DNA of 6,684 nt from Treponema sp. (GTDB lineage Bacteria; Spirochaetota; Spirochaetia; Treponematales; Breznakiellaceae). Each line of letters opens with the position of its first letter. The stretch's first letter is position 1. Of the stretch, positions 6,003 to 6,684 are shown piece by piece. The notes beneath the pieces were generated by a model, which did no database searches, was not told where the DNA came from, and saw only the letters and a program-made list of their open reading frames with translations. Made by a program: the position numbers and the translations under genes. The stretch is taken from positions 1 through 6,684 of the forward strand of contig JAIRRF010000223.1 of the NCBI GenBank assembly GCA_031256115.1, read 5' to 3'.

Positions 6003-6684
6003 CAGAGATCCTCCCCCTGGCTAAATAAACCAATCCGGAATACAGCAGAATCAGTACACAAAGGGCGCAAAAGATGATGGAGCCCATGAAAGATTCCGGA
6101 ATCATATTTCCTGCAAAAGAAGAGAGCAAACTGTTAATGTTGCGTTGGTCAAAAAAGTTTTCCAGAGCCAAAGCGCCTCGGAAAGCCAGGGCGCCAAAAA
6201 ATAAATTGGCCAGGGACCAATAACTGATGTTTACCATACAGCCCAGAGAAATTAAAAATGCTGCTAAAGAACCGGCATAGATTCCAAAAGCAAGATAACC
6301 GGCATTATACCGGACAGAAAAAGTACGGACATTATGCACAATATCCCTGTTGACACTGTTAAAAAATCCGCTTTCTTCAGGAAAAAAGGGCAGCCTCATT
6401 TGATATAGGGGAGTATCCTGTCCCTGATAACTAAGGGAAAGGTTTCCCGGCAGAACACTTTCGATTTTTACAAATTTTGCTCTTCCTGGTTCGTTTGGAC
6501 TGCCTAAAACGATGGTTTGGTTTCTACCGGAACCAAGAATAAGTCCCGACCCGGTAAATTTAACTTGCGGTTTCTCAATAATAGCGGTAAGACCTACCCT
6601 ATCCAGGTTTTCCAATCCAAAAAAAACCCCGCCGCTAAGACCTAACGCAAAAATAAGGATTATTACAAATGCCAGGGGATAGAA
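5995..6684 (-). CDS. Unknown membrane protein, N-terminus cut by the window edge
   Basis: The gene is incomplete at its 5' end. The frame stays open from its TAA stop (5995-5997) to the last base of the window, giving 229 visible residues. The first 23 visible residues (starting FYPLAFVIILIFALG) form a membrane helix or signal anchor, so the in-frame TTG at 6613-6615 is internal and not the start. After it comes a soluble, probably extracytoplasmic part of about 100 residues, seemingly beta-rich (KFTGSGLILGSG, QTIVLGSP). Three hydrophobic helices follow, at about visible residues 127-151, 154-175 and 197-221, then a short basic and polar tail. No family is recognised. It overlaps the next gene by 8 bp on the same strand, so the two products probably act together in the membrane. 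The true start lies beyond position 6684. Codon choice looks like its neighbour, with no sign of transfer. Confidence 0.8.
   Translation of the reverse strand, partial: FYPLAFVIILIFALGLSGGVFFGLENLDRVGLTAIIEKPQVKFTGSGLILGSGRNQTIVLGSPNEPGRAKFVKIESVLPGNLSLSYQGQDTPLYQMRLPFFPEESGFFNSVNRDIVHNVRTFSVRYNAGYLAFGIYAGSLAAFLISLGCMVNISYWSLANLFFGALAFRGALALENFFDQRNINSLLSSFAGNMIPESFMGSIIFCALCVLILLYSGLVYLARGRISDG
6010..6014 (-). promoter_or_regulatory. Ribosome-binding site of the 605-aa membrane protein
   Basis: GGAGG on the minus strand, inside a longer AGGGGGAGGAT, sits 7 nt before the ATG at 6000-6002 and within the last codons of the upstream gene. It fixes the start and supports coupled translation of the two membrane proteins. 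Confidence 0.75.

Noticed and set aside
5995..6684. LptC-like identity for the partial gene
   Set aside because: An N-terminal anchor followed by a beta-rich part suggested LptC, but the three extra C-terminal helices do not fit and no motif was seen.

Overview
This window reads as a gene-dense stretch of bacterial chromosome, most likely from a spirochaete of the Treponema group. This is inferred from gene content, not from a database match. The pointers are a MurA whose catalytic-loop cysteine is replaced by aspartate (a substitution known in spirochaetes, chlamydiae and mycobacteria), a membrane-bound class III nucleotide cyclase of a layout common in spirochaetes, and moderate GC with Shine-Dalgarno sites of the GGAGG type. 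No RNA genes, insertion sequences, CRISPR arrays or phage genes were seen.

Layout. On the minus strand, from 2779 down to 38, lies a compact apparent operon: azlC, azlD (7-bp overlap, GTG start), then a Cache-type sensor adenylate cyclase starting 19 bp after azlD. AzlC and AzlD together form a branched-chain amino acid exporter. The cyclase has one extracytoplasmic sensor domain, two membrane helices, a catalytic domain with all key residues, and a short TPR-like tail. A 130-bp divergent intergenic region (2780-2909) holds a good sigma-70-type promoter for murA and two short hairpins, one with the murA ribosome-binding site in its loop. murA runs on the plus strand (2910-4184) and makes the first committed enzyme of peptidoglycan synthesis.

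The right half (4185 to the window edge, minus strand) holds two overlapping genes for membrane proteins I cannot assign firmly. The upstream one (5995 to beyond 6684) is cut by the window edge; its frame stays open to the last base and encodes a further N-terminal membrane helix. The downstream one (605 aa) has N-terminal helices, a large soluble middle with a TPR-like part and a beta-rich part, and C-terminal helices. Its layout recalls LptF/LptG lipid-transport permeases, but this is speculative. Its stop codon abuts the murA stop codon with no bases between them.

The features most worth a second look are the MurA Cys-to-Asp loop (predicted intrinsic fosfomycin insensitivity), the pairing of a sensor cyclase with an amino acid exporter, the unknown membrane gene pair, and a perfect 12-bp inverted repeat inside the coding region of the 605-aa protein.
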